Positions 54,907 to 63,170 of a DNA stretch of 64,000 nt are shown here, piece by piece. A program made the position numbers and the translations under genes. The stretch's first letter is position 1; every line of letters begins with the position of its first letter. A model generated the notes under the pieces. That model saw nothing but the letters and a program-made list of their open reading frames with translations, did no database searches and was not told the origin of the DNA. Origin of the DNA: Phytophthora colocasiae (Eukaryota; Oomycota; Peronosporomycetes; Peronosporales; Peronosporaceae); contig JAGKQI010000049.1 in the NCBI GenBank assembly GCA_018806915.1, forward strand, positions 806,001 through 870,000. Direction: 5' to 3'.

Positions 54907-56429
54907 TTCATACTCGTCGTTTTCAGTATCAGGTTCCCAACTATCTTCTGCAACAGGGCGGCGCCAAAGTCATCATCTTCTGAATCTGGAGTTCCACCGT
55001 GGGTCGTCTGGGGAACAGAGCCCTTGGCTTCAGACGGCTCACATGGACCCAGGGGTTCACGGTAGCCGGTATCTTCAACCTTGAGTCGCACTCTGAAATC
55101 ATCCAGCATCTCCTCGATCCTGAAGGGTCCGTGCCACATGTGTGCTAGTTTTCTGCTCAATCCCGTTTGTACCTTAGGGATGTAGAGCCATACGGCGTCG
55201 CCTATAGCGAAACCTGACTTCAGACGCTCTGATAACTCGTTCCACTTTCTGGTCTGTTCTTCAGACCGGTCACGCTTCGCCTTCTTCTGGAGATCTTCGG
55301 CACATGCCAGAGCATAGCTATAGTCTCGTTGCATCTTCCTTATCCATTCGTATGCAGTTCGCTCCTGAGTCGTCGATGGCTTGGGTCCAAGCATAGCGGA
55401 TACCGTCCCGTGAGCATCCCAACCATGTACCAGGTAGAAAGGCGTCTCCAGACGGGTGGCATCGAATGCCGTATTCGGGGCGAACATCAGACGTTCGGCA
55501 TGATCATCCCAGTCACTTTGATCAGCTTCAGAGATATATGCCTTAATCGCGCGCACCACAGTCTGTACTGATCGCTCTTGCTGGCCGTTGGCTTGAGGCC
55601 GGTACCCTAGAGTAGCTCGTTGTCTGCTACCCAAAAGCTCCCTGAAACACTTGAACACCTCACTCATGAAACGAGGATCTTGATCATGACGAATCAGAGA
55701 GCTAGCTCCAAAGTTTCTGAAAACGCGTTCCTCATAGGCCTCTGCTACATCCTGAGCAGTGGTGACACTCATCGGCTTGCACATCACGTATCCTGAAAAC
55801 ATATCCTGGAACAGCAAGAGAAATGTGTTTCCACGTGCTGATTTCGGCATGTGGGTTACAAAACCCATAGACACCACTTCAAACGACCGGCTGGGCTCAA
55901 TATTCCCAGGTGACGGTCCAGGATTTGGGGGTCGCCCCTTGCCACTGGCACAGTCCACACATTCCTTCACGAATCTCTCCACATCGGCATACATACCCAA
56001 CCAGTAAAACTCCGAGCTCAGCTTCTCAAAGGTTCTCCTGATCCCTTGATGTCCACCTTGGTAGTCTTCATGAGCATAGTGTAACAGGTCTGAATACAAG
56101 TCTCTGGGAACCACCAGTCTGAGTTCGTCAACATTGTCCCGGGGCCGCTCTCGAGTAGCACGACTCAGGCGATAAAGTACATCTCTAGAATCCAGAACGA
56201 AGTCCTCAGCAACTCTGGCAAGCTTTCTGACTCGGGGTCGTGGTAAATCCCCCACGTCGCCCTTCAGAAACTTCATGAGCTCAACCAAGTACGGGTCCTG
56301 GCTCTGATGCGCCTTAATCCGTCGCCAGCGTTCTGCCTGGAACTCCAAAGGCCCTAAAGGTTCTCGTTCCTCATCATCCTTAGGCGGATTAGCGTCAAGC
56401 GGACCTTGAGCACGGGTTACGGCAACCAA
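54786..56429 (-). CDS. Integrase of element B (first catalytic Asp replaced by Gly)
   Basis: H2C2 finger (HYAHEDYQGGHQGIRRTFEK...CVDCASGKG), integrase core and SH3-like tail (AVWLYIPKVQTGLSRKLAHM, WHGPFRIEEML). Where element 1 has AMDHIPSLP this copy reads SMGFVTHMP, so the first DDE Asp is Gly (codon at 55,863-55,865). The second Asp (IRHDQDPRFM) and the Glu (QQERSVQ) remain. After ~residue 460 the frame is shifted and the text is shadow. Upstream it is shifted relative to RNase H near 56,420. Confidence 0.85.
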   Translation of the reverse strand: MVAVTRAQGPLDANPPKDDEEREPLGPLEFQAERWRRIKAHQSQDPYLVELMKFLKGDVGDLPRPRVRKLARVAEDFVLDSRDVLYRLSRATRERPRDNVDELRLVVPRDLYSDLLHYAHEDYQGGHQGIRRTFEKLSSEFYWLGMYADVERFVKECVDCASGKGRPPNPGPSPGNIEPSRSFEVVSMGFVTHMPKSARGNTFLLLFQDMFSGYVMCKPMSVTTAQDVAEAYEERVFRNFGASSLIRHDQDPRFMSEVFKCFRELLGSRQRATLGYRPQANGQQERSVQTVVRAIKAYISEADQSDWDDHAERLMFAPNTAFDATRLETPFYLVHGWDAHGTVSAMLGPKPSTTQERTAYEWIRKMQRDYSYALACAEDLQKKAKRDRSEEQTRKWNELSERLKSGFAIGDAVWLYIPKVQTGLSRKLAHMWHGPFRIEEMLDDFRVRLKVEDTGYREPLGPCEPSEAKGSVPQTTHGGTPDSEDDDFGAALLQKIVGNLILKTTSMKWRRFWIPAGTSVPGRPDACANIWLSGKVTMKLSGYHYRS

Positions 56430-57058
56430 TATTCTGGCTGATCGAGGCAGGGGTGCGGATTCCGACCAGAAACATCCTCAGACTCTGGTGACACATTATG
56501 ATTTTCAGAGTCTAATATCTTTGACTCTTGAACTTCCATGGTCGGGACTGAGTGAGGCTTCATCAGTTTCTCATGAACCTTGGATACCAGTCGTAGGTGC
56601 ATAAGTTCATCCTCATCTTGTACCCGCCAAGCTTCCCCAAGGGTCAAAGTCTTCGAAGTGAGGTAATCCGCCGCTTGGTTGAACTCACACTTCACATGCA
56701 CCAACTTCAGAGTCTGAAACTTGATTTTCAGGGACTCAAATTCGGCCAACCTCCGTTGCAAGTTAGGCTGATTGCAGTTGATCAATCCCTGAGCCTGTTG
56801 TATCGCGATGCGTGAGTCTCCCACAACCACCAGCTCCTGTATTTCGTGCTCGAGCGCCATCTTCAGACCATAATTCAGGCCACAGTACTCTGAATCGTTC
56901 ACCGTGACATCCGTCAGGGGAAATCCCCGGGCGTCCAGAACACTCCACCCCGGGAGTTCCCAGAGTATACACCCACAGCTTCCCAGACGAGTAGACGTCT
57001 TTGCGGCACCGTCGAAACTCAGAACATAACCCTGATAGTCTGCTTCCAACATTTCCAC
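56417..57058 (-). CDS. Second RNase H domain of element B
   Basis: RNase H1-like domain with DGYVLSFDGAAKTS-type first motif (SFDGAA), VNDSEYCGLNYGL, VVGDSRIAIQQ and the last motif NQAADYL. Corresponds to the second RNase H of element 1. Same frame as RT but separated from it by an in-frame TAG near 57,128. The first RNase H ahead of it is degenerate, so this one would supply activity. Confidence 0.82.
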   Translation of the reverse strand: MEMLEADYQGYVLSFDGAAKTSTRLGSCGCILWELPGWSVLDARGFPLTDVTVNDSEYCGLNYGLKMALEHEIQELVVVGDSRIAIQQAQGLINCNQPNLQRRLAEFESLKIKFQTLKLVHVKCEFNQAADYLTSKTLTLGEAWRVQDEDELMHLRLVSKVHEKLMKPHSVPTMEVQESKILDSENHNVSPESEDVSGRNPHPCLDQPEYWLP

Positions 57059-57127
57059 ACTGATAGGAACTGGCGGCTTGACTCGCCCTTTGACCGGGAT
57101 CAGATTTTCAGAGACCTCGTCCAGATG

Positions 57128-58960
57128 CTACCTGGGAGTAATGCCTGCACCGAGTATAGCTGGGAGTCCATCTTCATCACGCTGAATCCGGCGAATCTCC
57201 AAGTTCCACTGTGACAACTTCAGACCCCACTTGACATTCCTGCCGTCGGTGGAGCTCGATGTTAACAACCATTTCAAGACAGAGTATCTAGTATAGACCA
57301 CAACCACTGACTCCACCAGAGCTCTGAAGTTTTCCAAAACTCTGAGGATCGCAATCACCTCCTTCTCAGCGATATGATACCTGAGTTCGGCATCATTCAG
57401 GACACGACCTGTGAACCGGACCGGGTGTATTATTCCCTCATATTCTTGTCCCAAAACTGCCGAAGTAGCCCAAGGATTCGCATGCGGAATGACAACAAAC
57501 GGTCTGGTTCGGTCTGGATGTCTGAGTAGTGGAGTAGAGACTATTTTGCGTTTCAGAATCTCAAATGCCTCTTTTGCACGAGTCAGGTCTCGTCCAGCAC
57601 GAATCTGCTCGTCCGTCGGCTCATAGAGGATGGCAGCGATCACCGGTAAATCCTCAATAAACTTGTTGTAATAATTGAGGCTTCCCATGAAACTCTGAAC
57701 TCCCTTCAGCGTAGACGGAAATGGCAGTTCTTCAACTCCTTTGACGATCTTGGGTGTTCCCCTCAGACCTTCGGCACTTATTTCGTGGGAGAGGTATGGA
57801 AACGACAATTTTCCGAACTCGCTTTTGGGCAAACTCACAGAAATGTTCCAATAACGAAGCCTGAAAAGCAGGGCGTCCAAGTCGTCACATAGTTGGTCCC
57901 AAGTTGGTGCTCCATGTGCGATATCGTCGATGTATGAACTCCTCCCTAGGACTGGGCCCATGCATGTAGGGACGGGAATATTCCTCTGAAAGACGGTCAT
58001 CTGACTTGTGAGAGCTGGCATTTCTGAAGACGGAGTATGGTTCTCAGAGTCTGAAAGGTGTTTTTCAGAGTTCTGAGGCTGGAGTTGCAGAAATTCCAGA
58101 ACCTCCGCATCAACTTCAGCTTCTTCCTCTGGTGACAGTCTCACAAACCCCCACAGGCAATTATCCAGCATAGCCTGATACACCAGAGGGGCGTTTTTCA
58201 GACCAAACGGCATCCTCACCCACTGAAAATGTCCAAACGGGCAAACGAAAGCGGATATCAGTCGCGCACGCTCCGTCATCCTGATCGCCCAGAAACTGCT
58301 AGCCATATTCAGGCTCATGAACCACATCGCAGCCTCAAAACCGATTAGGAGGTCGTCAATAAGAGGCAGAGGGTAGCGCGACAGTTGAATAAAGCCATTC
58401 ACAATGCGATAGTCGATACACATTCGTATGTCAACACCATTCTTCTTGAGAACGATCACAATAGGAGATGCCCACGGGGAGTTGGAGTACTCGATCAAAC
58501 GAGTCTCCAGAAGTTTCTTCAAAAGCTCGTACACCTTCAGCATGAGATGAGGAGCGACAGATCTCGGACGTTGAGCTACCGGTTTGGCATCTCCCACATC
58601 CAAATCACAGACTACGCCCCTTGCCGGTGCGGGCGCTGCATTGCCGTCTCCCAGGAATATTTTCCTGTGGCGTTTCAGAATATCACGCAGTTTCCTCTCC
58701 ATTTCTGGGGTCGTCTTTCCTGGTTCTCCAACATCAGCGCTCTCGATATCACACTCTGGTGTCAACTCTTCCAGCTCTGGTAGCATGACCAATTGGTCGC
58801 GTAATTGGGCGAGGAGTTCCGTGCCTTCTCGCATATACACACCTGGCTCCAGGTCTAATTCTTCGCTCGAAACGTTCATACACCGCTCGTATTCCACTCG
58901 TAATTTTTCTACAGGCGTTCCAGGCATCCCCTGAATGGGGATATCCCAAGACTCATCCAT
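57128..58960 (-). CDS. Reverse transcriptase and degenerate first RNase H of element B
   Basis: RT: MCIDYRIVNGF, WVRMPFGLKNAPLVYQ and YIDD (SSYIDDIAHGAP). The first RNase H reads VIPHANPWATSAVL where TDAS is expected and VVYTRYSVLKWLL where TDH is expected, so catalytic Asp are lost, as in element 1. Upstream the same frame is open through 59,869 apart from a TAA at 59,078-59,080. Confidence 0.88.
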   Translation of the reverse strand: MDESWDIPIQGMPGTPVEKLRVEYERCMNVSSEELDLEPGVYMREGTELLAQLRDQLVMLPELEELTPECDIESADVGEPGKTTPEMERKLRDILKRHRKIFLGDGNAAPAPARGVVCDLDVGDAKPVAQRPRSVAPHLMLKVYELLKKLLETRLIEYSNSPWASPIVIVLKKNGVDIRMCIDYRIVNGFIQLSRYPLPLIDDLLIGFEAAMWFMSLNMASSFWAIRMTERARLISAFVCPFGHFQWVRMPFGLKNAPLVYQAMLDNCLWGFVRLSPEEEAEVDAEVLEFLQLQPQNSEKHLSDSENHTPSSEMPALTSQMTVFQRNIPVPTCMGPVLGRSSYIDDIAHGAPTWDQLCDDLDALLFRLRYWNISVSLPKSEFGKLSFPYLSHEISAEGLRGTPKIVKGVEELPFPSTLKGVQSFMGSLNYYNKFIEDLPVIAAILYEPTDEQIRAGRDLTRAKEAFEILKRKIVSTPLLRHPDRTRPFVVIPHANPWATSAVLGQEYEGIIHPVRFTGRVLNDAELRYHIAEKEVIAILRVLENFRALVESVVVVYTRYSVLKWLLTSSSTDGRNVKWGLKLSQWNLEIRRIQRDEDGLPAILGAGITPR

Positions 58961-59077
58961 TAAGTCGAAATCATCTGCGGGTAACTCAGGAGTTTGAGGA
59001 TCATCTAGGAGACACTCAGGCTTGGAGTCAAGGGTGTCATCGTCGATGGCAACGGAGGTGTCACCAGAGTCTTCCTG

Positions 59078-59869
59078 TTAAGTATTTTCAGGGAATATTT
59101 CCAAATCTCTCGTATCTGTACCGATGTCCGCACTTCCCGTTGATTCACTGTGGCAACCATCCTCTGTCTGAGTGAATGCATCCAGGGCGAAGCGCACTCG
59201 CTTCACGGTCGGTGGTGAATCTGGTTTCACGAACTGTACTCGAGCGTTATCGAACCTTGGACGTTGCAATATTTCAGTCGGCCATGGGTAGTCTGGGCGG
59301 TCTACACACGGGGGTTGCGGCATCAGGGCCTCCAACTCCGCCTCTCTCTTCATACGTTTCTTAGTCTCTGTTGACGGGGTGCTTTCCAGAATCAGAACTT
59401 CCCAATCACGATAAGCAGCAAAACCTGGACGCACGAAACGTCCATGCCTTGGGAAGAAACCATATTCCACGATCCTCGCAACATCGGAAAGCTCATTGAC
59501 CCACGTGTTCTTATCAGAGATATTTACCACGCGAACGGCCACAGGCCAAGATCGAGCCGCATAGATCAGCTGGGTAACCCAGCGATCACCGCGTCCGGCC
59601 CACACGACTTCCCTTTGGGGGTTCGTTGGTCCATAGTCGATTCGGACAATAAACTCTTCACCCGGACTCAGAAGAACAGCCTCACTTGGTCTAACCGACC
59701 TGTTACGACCAATATGATCACCAGGTTCCCAATTACACATCACCACTACTACCTCGTCTGGTAACGACGCCAGACCTTCACGAGCACTAATTCTCACTCC
59801 AGCAGCAAACATAAAACCCATTCCCAAAAGCACGTCAATTCCTTCACCGATATTCGACTCTTGGCCCAA
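59078..59869 (-). CDS. Protease C-terminus and linker of element B
   Basis: Contains the second half of the protease (VLLGMGFMFAAGVRIS, compare AILGMDFMIPAGVRM in element 1) and the linker to RT (RWVTQLIYAARSWPVAVRVV). Separated from the protease active site by a frameshift near 59,850, and from RT by one in-frame TAA. Confidence 0.75.
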   Translation of the reverse strand: MGQESNIGEGIDVLLGMGFMFAAGVRISAREGLASLPDEVVVVMCNWEPGDHIGRNRSVRPSEAVLLSPGEEFIVRIDYGPTNPQREVVWAGRGDRWVTQLIYAARSWPVAVRVVNISDKNTWVNELSDVARIVEYGFFPRHGRFVRPGFAAYRDWEVLILESTPSTETKKRMKREAELEALMPQPPCVDRPDYPWPTEILQRPRFDNARVQFVKPDSPPTVKRVRFALDAFTQTEDGCHSESTGSADIGTDTRDLEIFPENT

Positions 59870-60302
59870 GTGTCAACTTGATCTCAGCGCTGGCACCGAT
59901 ATATGTTGGAACACCACCCATCCCTGACACCTTGGTCTGCTTGTGCGACTTAAGTCTGAGTCCGAGCTTACGCGCAAAGTCGTAACTCAGAATATTTATG
60001 GTCGCACCAGTGTCCAAGAGAATCTTGGTCCGATGGTCATTCACAGCACCATAAACCATCACCACATCCCTCTTCGACTGATCAGGGTAGTTGTCCTCCC
60101 ACCAGCCATAACACTCGCCATCCTTCAACCTGAACGACACTGTGTCGTCTGATGTCGGGACGGTGTTTTCGGCGATCTCAGGTAACTCGTTCCCTGAGTT
60201 TCCAGAAGGTATGGTCGATTCTTGGGCAAAAGTAGTCATGCATTGTTGAGTGTTATCTTGAGTCTTTCTCAGCTCTGGTCCTACACACACTAGAACACAC
60301 AA
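59844..60302 (-). CDS. Protease of element B (pol N-terminus, -1 frame to gag)
   Basis: Aspartic protease with ILLDTGATINILSYDF. The frame is open all the way up to the gag slip site at 60,359, so it fits a gag-pol fusion made by -1 frameshifting. It lacks its own convincing ATG. Confidence 0.8.
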   Translation of the reverse strand: MCVLVCVGPELRKTQDNTQQCMTTFAQESTIPSGNSGNELPEIAENTVPTSDDTVSFRLKDGECYGWWEDNYPDQSKRDVVMVYGAVNDHRTKILLDTGATINILSYDFARKLGLRLKSHKQTKVSGMGGVPTYIGASAEIKLTLGPRVEYR

Positions 60303-60332
60303 CTCTGGGGTAACGCCATGCCCGGCGCGTTT

Positions 60333-60365
60333 CGGATCCCCATCCGACGGGCATATTAGTTTAAC
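60333..60365 (-). promoter_or_regulatory. Gag-pol -1 frameshift signal of element B
   Basis: On the minus strand gag ends TTA AAC TAA, with GTTAAAC (60,359-60,365) in slip phase. Twelve bases on, CGGATGGGGATCCG (60,333-60,346) forms a 5-bp stem. A -1 slip enters the pol frame with no intervening stop. Same layout as element 1 at 3,302-3,335. Confidence 0.7.
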
Positions 60366-62266
60366 GGCTTCCCAGAGTCTGCCTCATCACCCAGAAGTTT
60401 CTCCCGTAGGTGGTTCGGCATGTCCTTGAGTGCACCTTGTCGAGCGAGTTGCTTGAGTGCCTCCAGAGTTTTCAGATCTTCACAGGGTTTTCCAGGGTGT
60501 ACTCTTCCACATATTTCACAGGGTGGCATCCGACACATTCGACTCGGGTGTCCCTTCTCCTGGCATCGGTCACACGTGGCATCTCTCCAGCAATCTTCCT
60601 CTGAGTGTCCTGAGCGTTGACATTTTTCACAGAACTTGTTCCAATAGCCACCATTCTCATGACGCCTCTGGTGGAATCCTTGGCCTGACGATCCAGACGG
60701 GGACTGGGGCGGCGGACGCCATCCCATGTTATCCATCACTCGATATACCTCATTCGTCAGGGTCTGCGTCCAATCTGCACTTGGTGGAGCCTTTGAATTG
60801 TTCGAAGATGCTTGCGCAGTACTTTCATCACGGGTAGACTCTGAAGTCGTACTTGGAGTTCTGGAATCACCAGTCTGATCTCTGGTATCCTGATTGGATT
60901 TCAGAGATTCCTTGTGATTTTCAGAGTTTTCAGAATCATAATCTTCAGAATCCACGTTTCTTGCGACATAAGTCCGATGCACACGCTTGGGCTTGAACTG
61001 CCCTCGCGGAATATTATCAGCCCGGAAATCTCGAGACTTGCCAGGATTCATCTCTTGGTCACTAGTTCGCCACACGTCTTCATCTTGCTGCAACGCATAT
61101 TCCAAGTCTGAAATCCGTCGAAATCTCTGATCTTGCAGCGAAGTTTTCAGGCGTGCATCCTTAAGCTTCGTGATGAATCGCAGTACATGCTTCTCAAGAC
61201 GCTTGGACGACTTTCGGATATCGATGTCAGCTTTCCCAGCGGCAGAATTAAGTCGGTAGAAAAGTTCAAGCGGAGTCTCAGAGTCTTTCATAGCCATCGT
61301 GAAGTACCTCTCAAAATACGATGACCGAGCTTTGCAATAACGTTTCTTGAACTCTGAAGACAATTCTTTCCAGTCACGGGACACACTTTTGGGAAGCTGG
61401 TTAAACCAGTCTCGCGCAGACACGGGAAGCTTCAATTTAAGTTCCTGGATGCGCGTCTTAGTCGACCATCCTCCTTGAGAAGCCATATTCGTAAACCGTT
61501 CCCACCAGTGGACACGTTCCCTGAGCGTAGCTCTGGGGTCGAATTCTCCAAGGTTGTTAGAGTTCATGAACGGCCTTACTGTTAGAAGTGTGGTTCCGGC
61601 CTGCGCTTGAGTTGCTGCCGTCAGATTCACCACATCACCTGGCTCCGAGTTCTCGGATGATGAGCTCGCAGAGTCTGAGCTCGAGTCATCAGAATCTCCG
61701 CCAGAATCTGGCGCTCTACCATGACGTTTCTCTCTGCGAGACGATCTTCGGTCTCCACTTGGCCGTCTAGCTTCTGTTTTCCGCGGCGGATCTCGTCTTG
61801 GAGTAGACTCACGTCTGGTATCACCCTCAGCCTCTGTCACCGGGGTCACTTGAGTCACTTGGGTGGCCGTAGCAGTAGTAGCGACGCCATTCCTCTCAGC
61901 CTTCACTCGCTTCGTCCCCGTGCTTCGTGCAGGGGCGGCTTGCTGGAAGGTCGCAACCTCTCGGGATTCCGTCTTGAGGACCGGTGAATGTGACATGGGT
62001 TCAACCCCAACCCTACTTGCGTCACTTCTGATCTCCGACCCTGATACTGGATACATAGTTGCAACTTCAGGGTTCCCAGTGTTAAACACCGGGGTTGCAG
62101 TTGCTGAATCAGGGTGACCGACCCTTCGCGTCTCTTGAACTTGGGATAATGTCGCTCGAAGGTTTCTCAACTGACCGGCTTGGAACCGTTGCATGTTCTG
62201 AGAACTTTCTTTCTCCCTGTCGCGCTCGGCTTCCATGACTTTCATTCGCTGCTGTAAGGCTTCCAT
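60356..62266 (-). CDS. gag: Gag of element B, C-terminal part
   Basis: 636 codons after the inserted TIR element. A helical start (MEALQQRMKVMEAERDREKE), a charged disordered region with PsiKxE motifs (LKTES, VKAER), an acidic Ser/Asp stretch, and the Gag capsid domain (RERVHWWERFTNMASQGGW, ARDWFNQLP, PLELFYRLNSAAG). Three zinc knuckles end it: CEKCQRSGHSEEDC, CDRCQEKGHPSRMC, CEICGRVHPGKPC. Capsid plus three knuckles match element 1 gag. It joins the upstream part at 63,171 in frame once the TIR element and one TA are removed. Confidence 0.88.
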   Translation of the reverse strand: MEALQQRMKVMEAERDREKESSQNMQRFQAGQLRNLRATLSQVQETRRVGHPDSATATPVFNTGNPEVATMYPVSGSEIRSDASRVGVEPMSHSPVLKTESREVATFQQAAPARSTGTKRVKAERNGVATTATATQVTQVTPVTEAEGDTRRESTPRRDPPRKTEARRPSGDRRSSRREKRHGRAPDSGGDSDDSSSDSASSSSENSEPGDVVNLTAATQAQAGTTLLTVRPFMNSNNLGEFDPRATLRERVHWWERFTNMASQGGWSTKTRIQELKLKLPVSARDWFNQLPKSVSRDWKELSSEFKKRYCKARSSYFERYFTMAMKDSETPLELFYRLNSAAGKADIDIRKSSKRLEKHVLRFITKLKDARLKTSLQDQRFRRISDLEYALQQDEDVWRTSDQEMNPGKSRDFRADNIPRGQFKPKRVHRTYVARNVDSEDYDSENSENHKESLKSNQDTRDQTGDSRTPSTTSESTRDESTAQASSNNSKAPPSADWTQTLTNEVYRVMDNMGWRPPPQSPSGSSGQGFHQRRHENGGYWNKFCEKCQRSGHSEEDCWRDATCDRCQEKGHPSRMCRMPPCEICGRVHPGKPCEDLKTLEALKQLARQGALKDMPNHLREKLLGDEADSGKPLN

Positions 62267-62268
62267 TA

Positions 62269-63170
62269 GGGGGTGTCAGAATTGCAGAACATGGGTCCGA
62301 AATCCCATGGGATTTCGCGCCAAAATCACGTGGGATTTCGGCCCGAAATAGCATGTGATTTGGCGCCTCACCAAATCACCTACCTCTGGAGGTGGGTGAT
62401 TTGCCTGGAGTTAGGAAATCCCACAAGTGATCGGCCAAGGAAACCTTCCTCAGTTGCTCTTTTCATTTTGAAAGGGAAAGATCTCTCGCGCAAGCAGACA
62501 TCGCGTCTGTAGCAACTACAGGGGGCACGCCTTCTTGGGAGAGTCCCAAGGAACGGCAAACGACCACGGTAAGTACTCTCATGCTTGAAGAACCGCATCG
62601 TGGAAGGCTTATCTCTTTGCGTGTAGCCATGACGCAAGAACTAGAGTTAAGCGTGCTGTTTAGGCGGGTGCAGATGAAGTTCATCTCACGGCTGACGACT
62701 ACAAGGTAATCGTGGGCTGGCTGTAGGACAAGATGAAGCTCTTCACGGTGCCAGTGGAAAGACGACCCACCTAAAATGTCTAAGTTGGCCGTGTTTTGAA
62801 ATATCGCGGTGCATTTATTCATCAACTTGGGTAACAAGCGTCTCAAACGTCTTTAGTAAACAGCTTTCACAAGGCGTCTAGCGTAGCACAATCTCTTAAG
62901 CTCATCGTCAAGCTCTTCCTCTAGAATTGCAACTGCGAGAAGGTCTACGATCTCCACGATCAGATGCTGGCGCACGGTGACCTTCGGCATGGACGTGTGC
63001 TTCTTTCGCGCACGCAGCAGAACTTTACAAAATTGCTTTTGCAGCTTCAATTCTGAGACCCCCGAAACCATTGTTTGAAATCACATGCTATTTCGGGTCG
63101 AAATCCCATGTGATTTTGGCGCAAAATCCCATGGGATTTCAGACCCACGTTTTGCAATTCTGACACCCCC
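62269..63170. mobile_element. 902-bp TIR element with TA duplication, unknown superfamily
   Basis: Terminal inverted repeats of about 92 bp starting GGGGGTGTCAGAATTGCA, each containing palindromic AAATCCCATGGGATTT blocks. TA on both sides (62,267-62,268 and 63,171-63,172). The interior holds two minus-strand ORF pieces in one frame split by a stop (62,853-63,071 and 62,463-62,846; for example TVRQHLIVEIVDLLAVAILE). No transposase motif recognised. TA target fits Tc1/mariner or ISL2EU-like elements. It is inserted in, and precisely removable from, element B gag. Confidence 0.75.
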
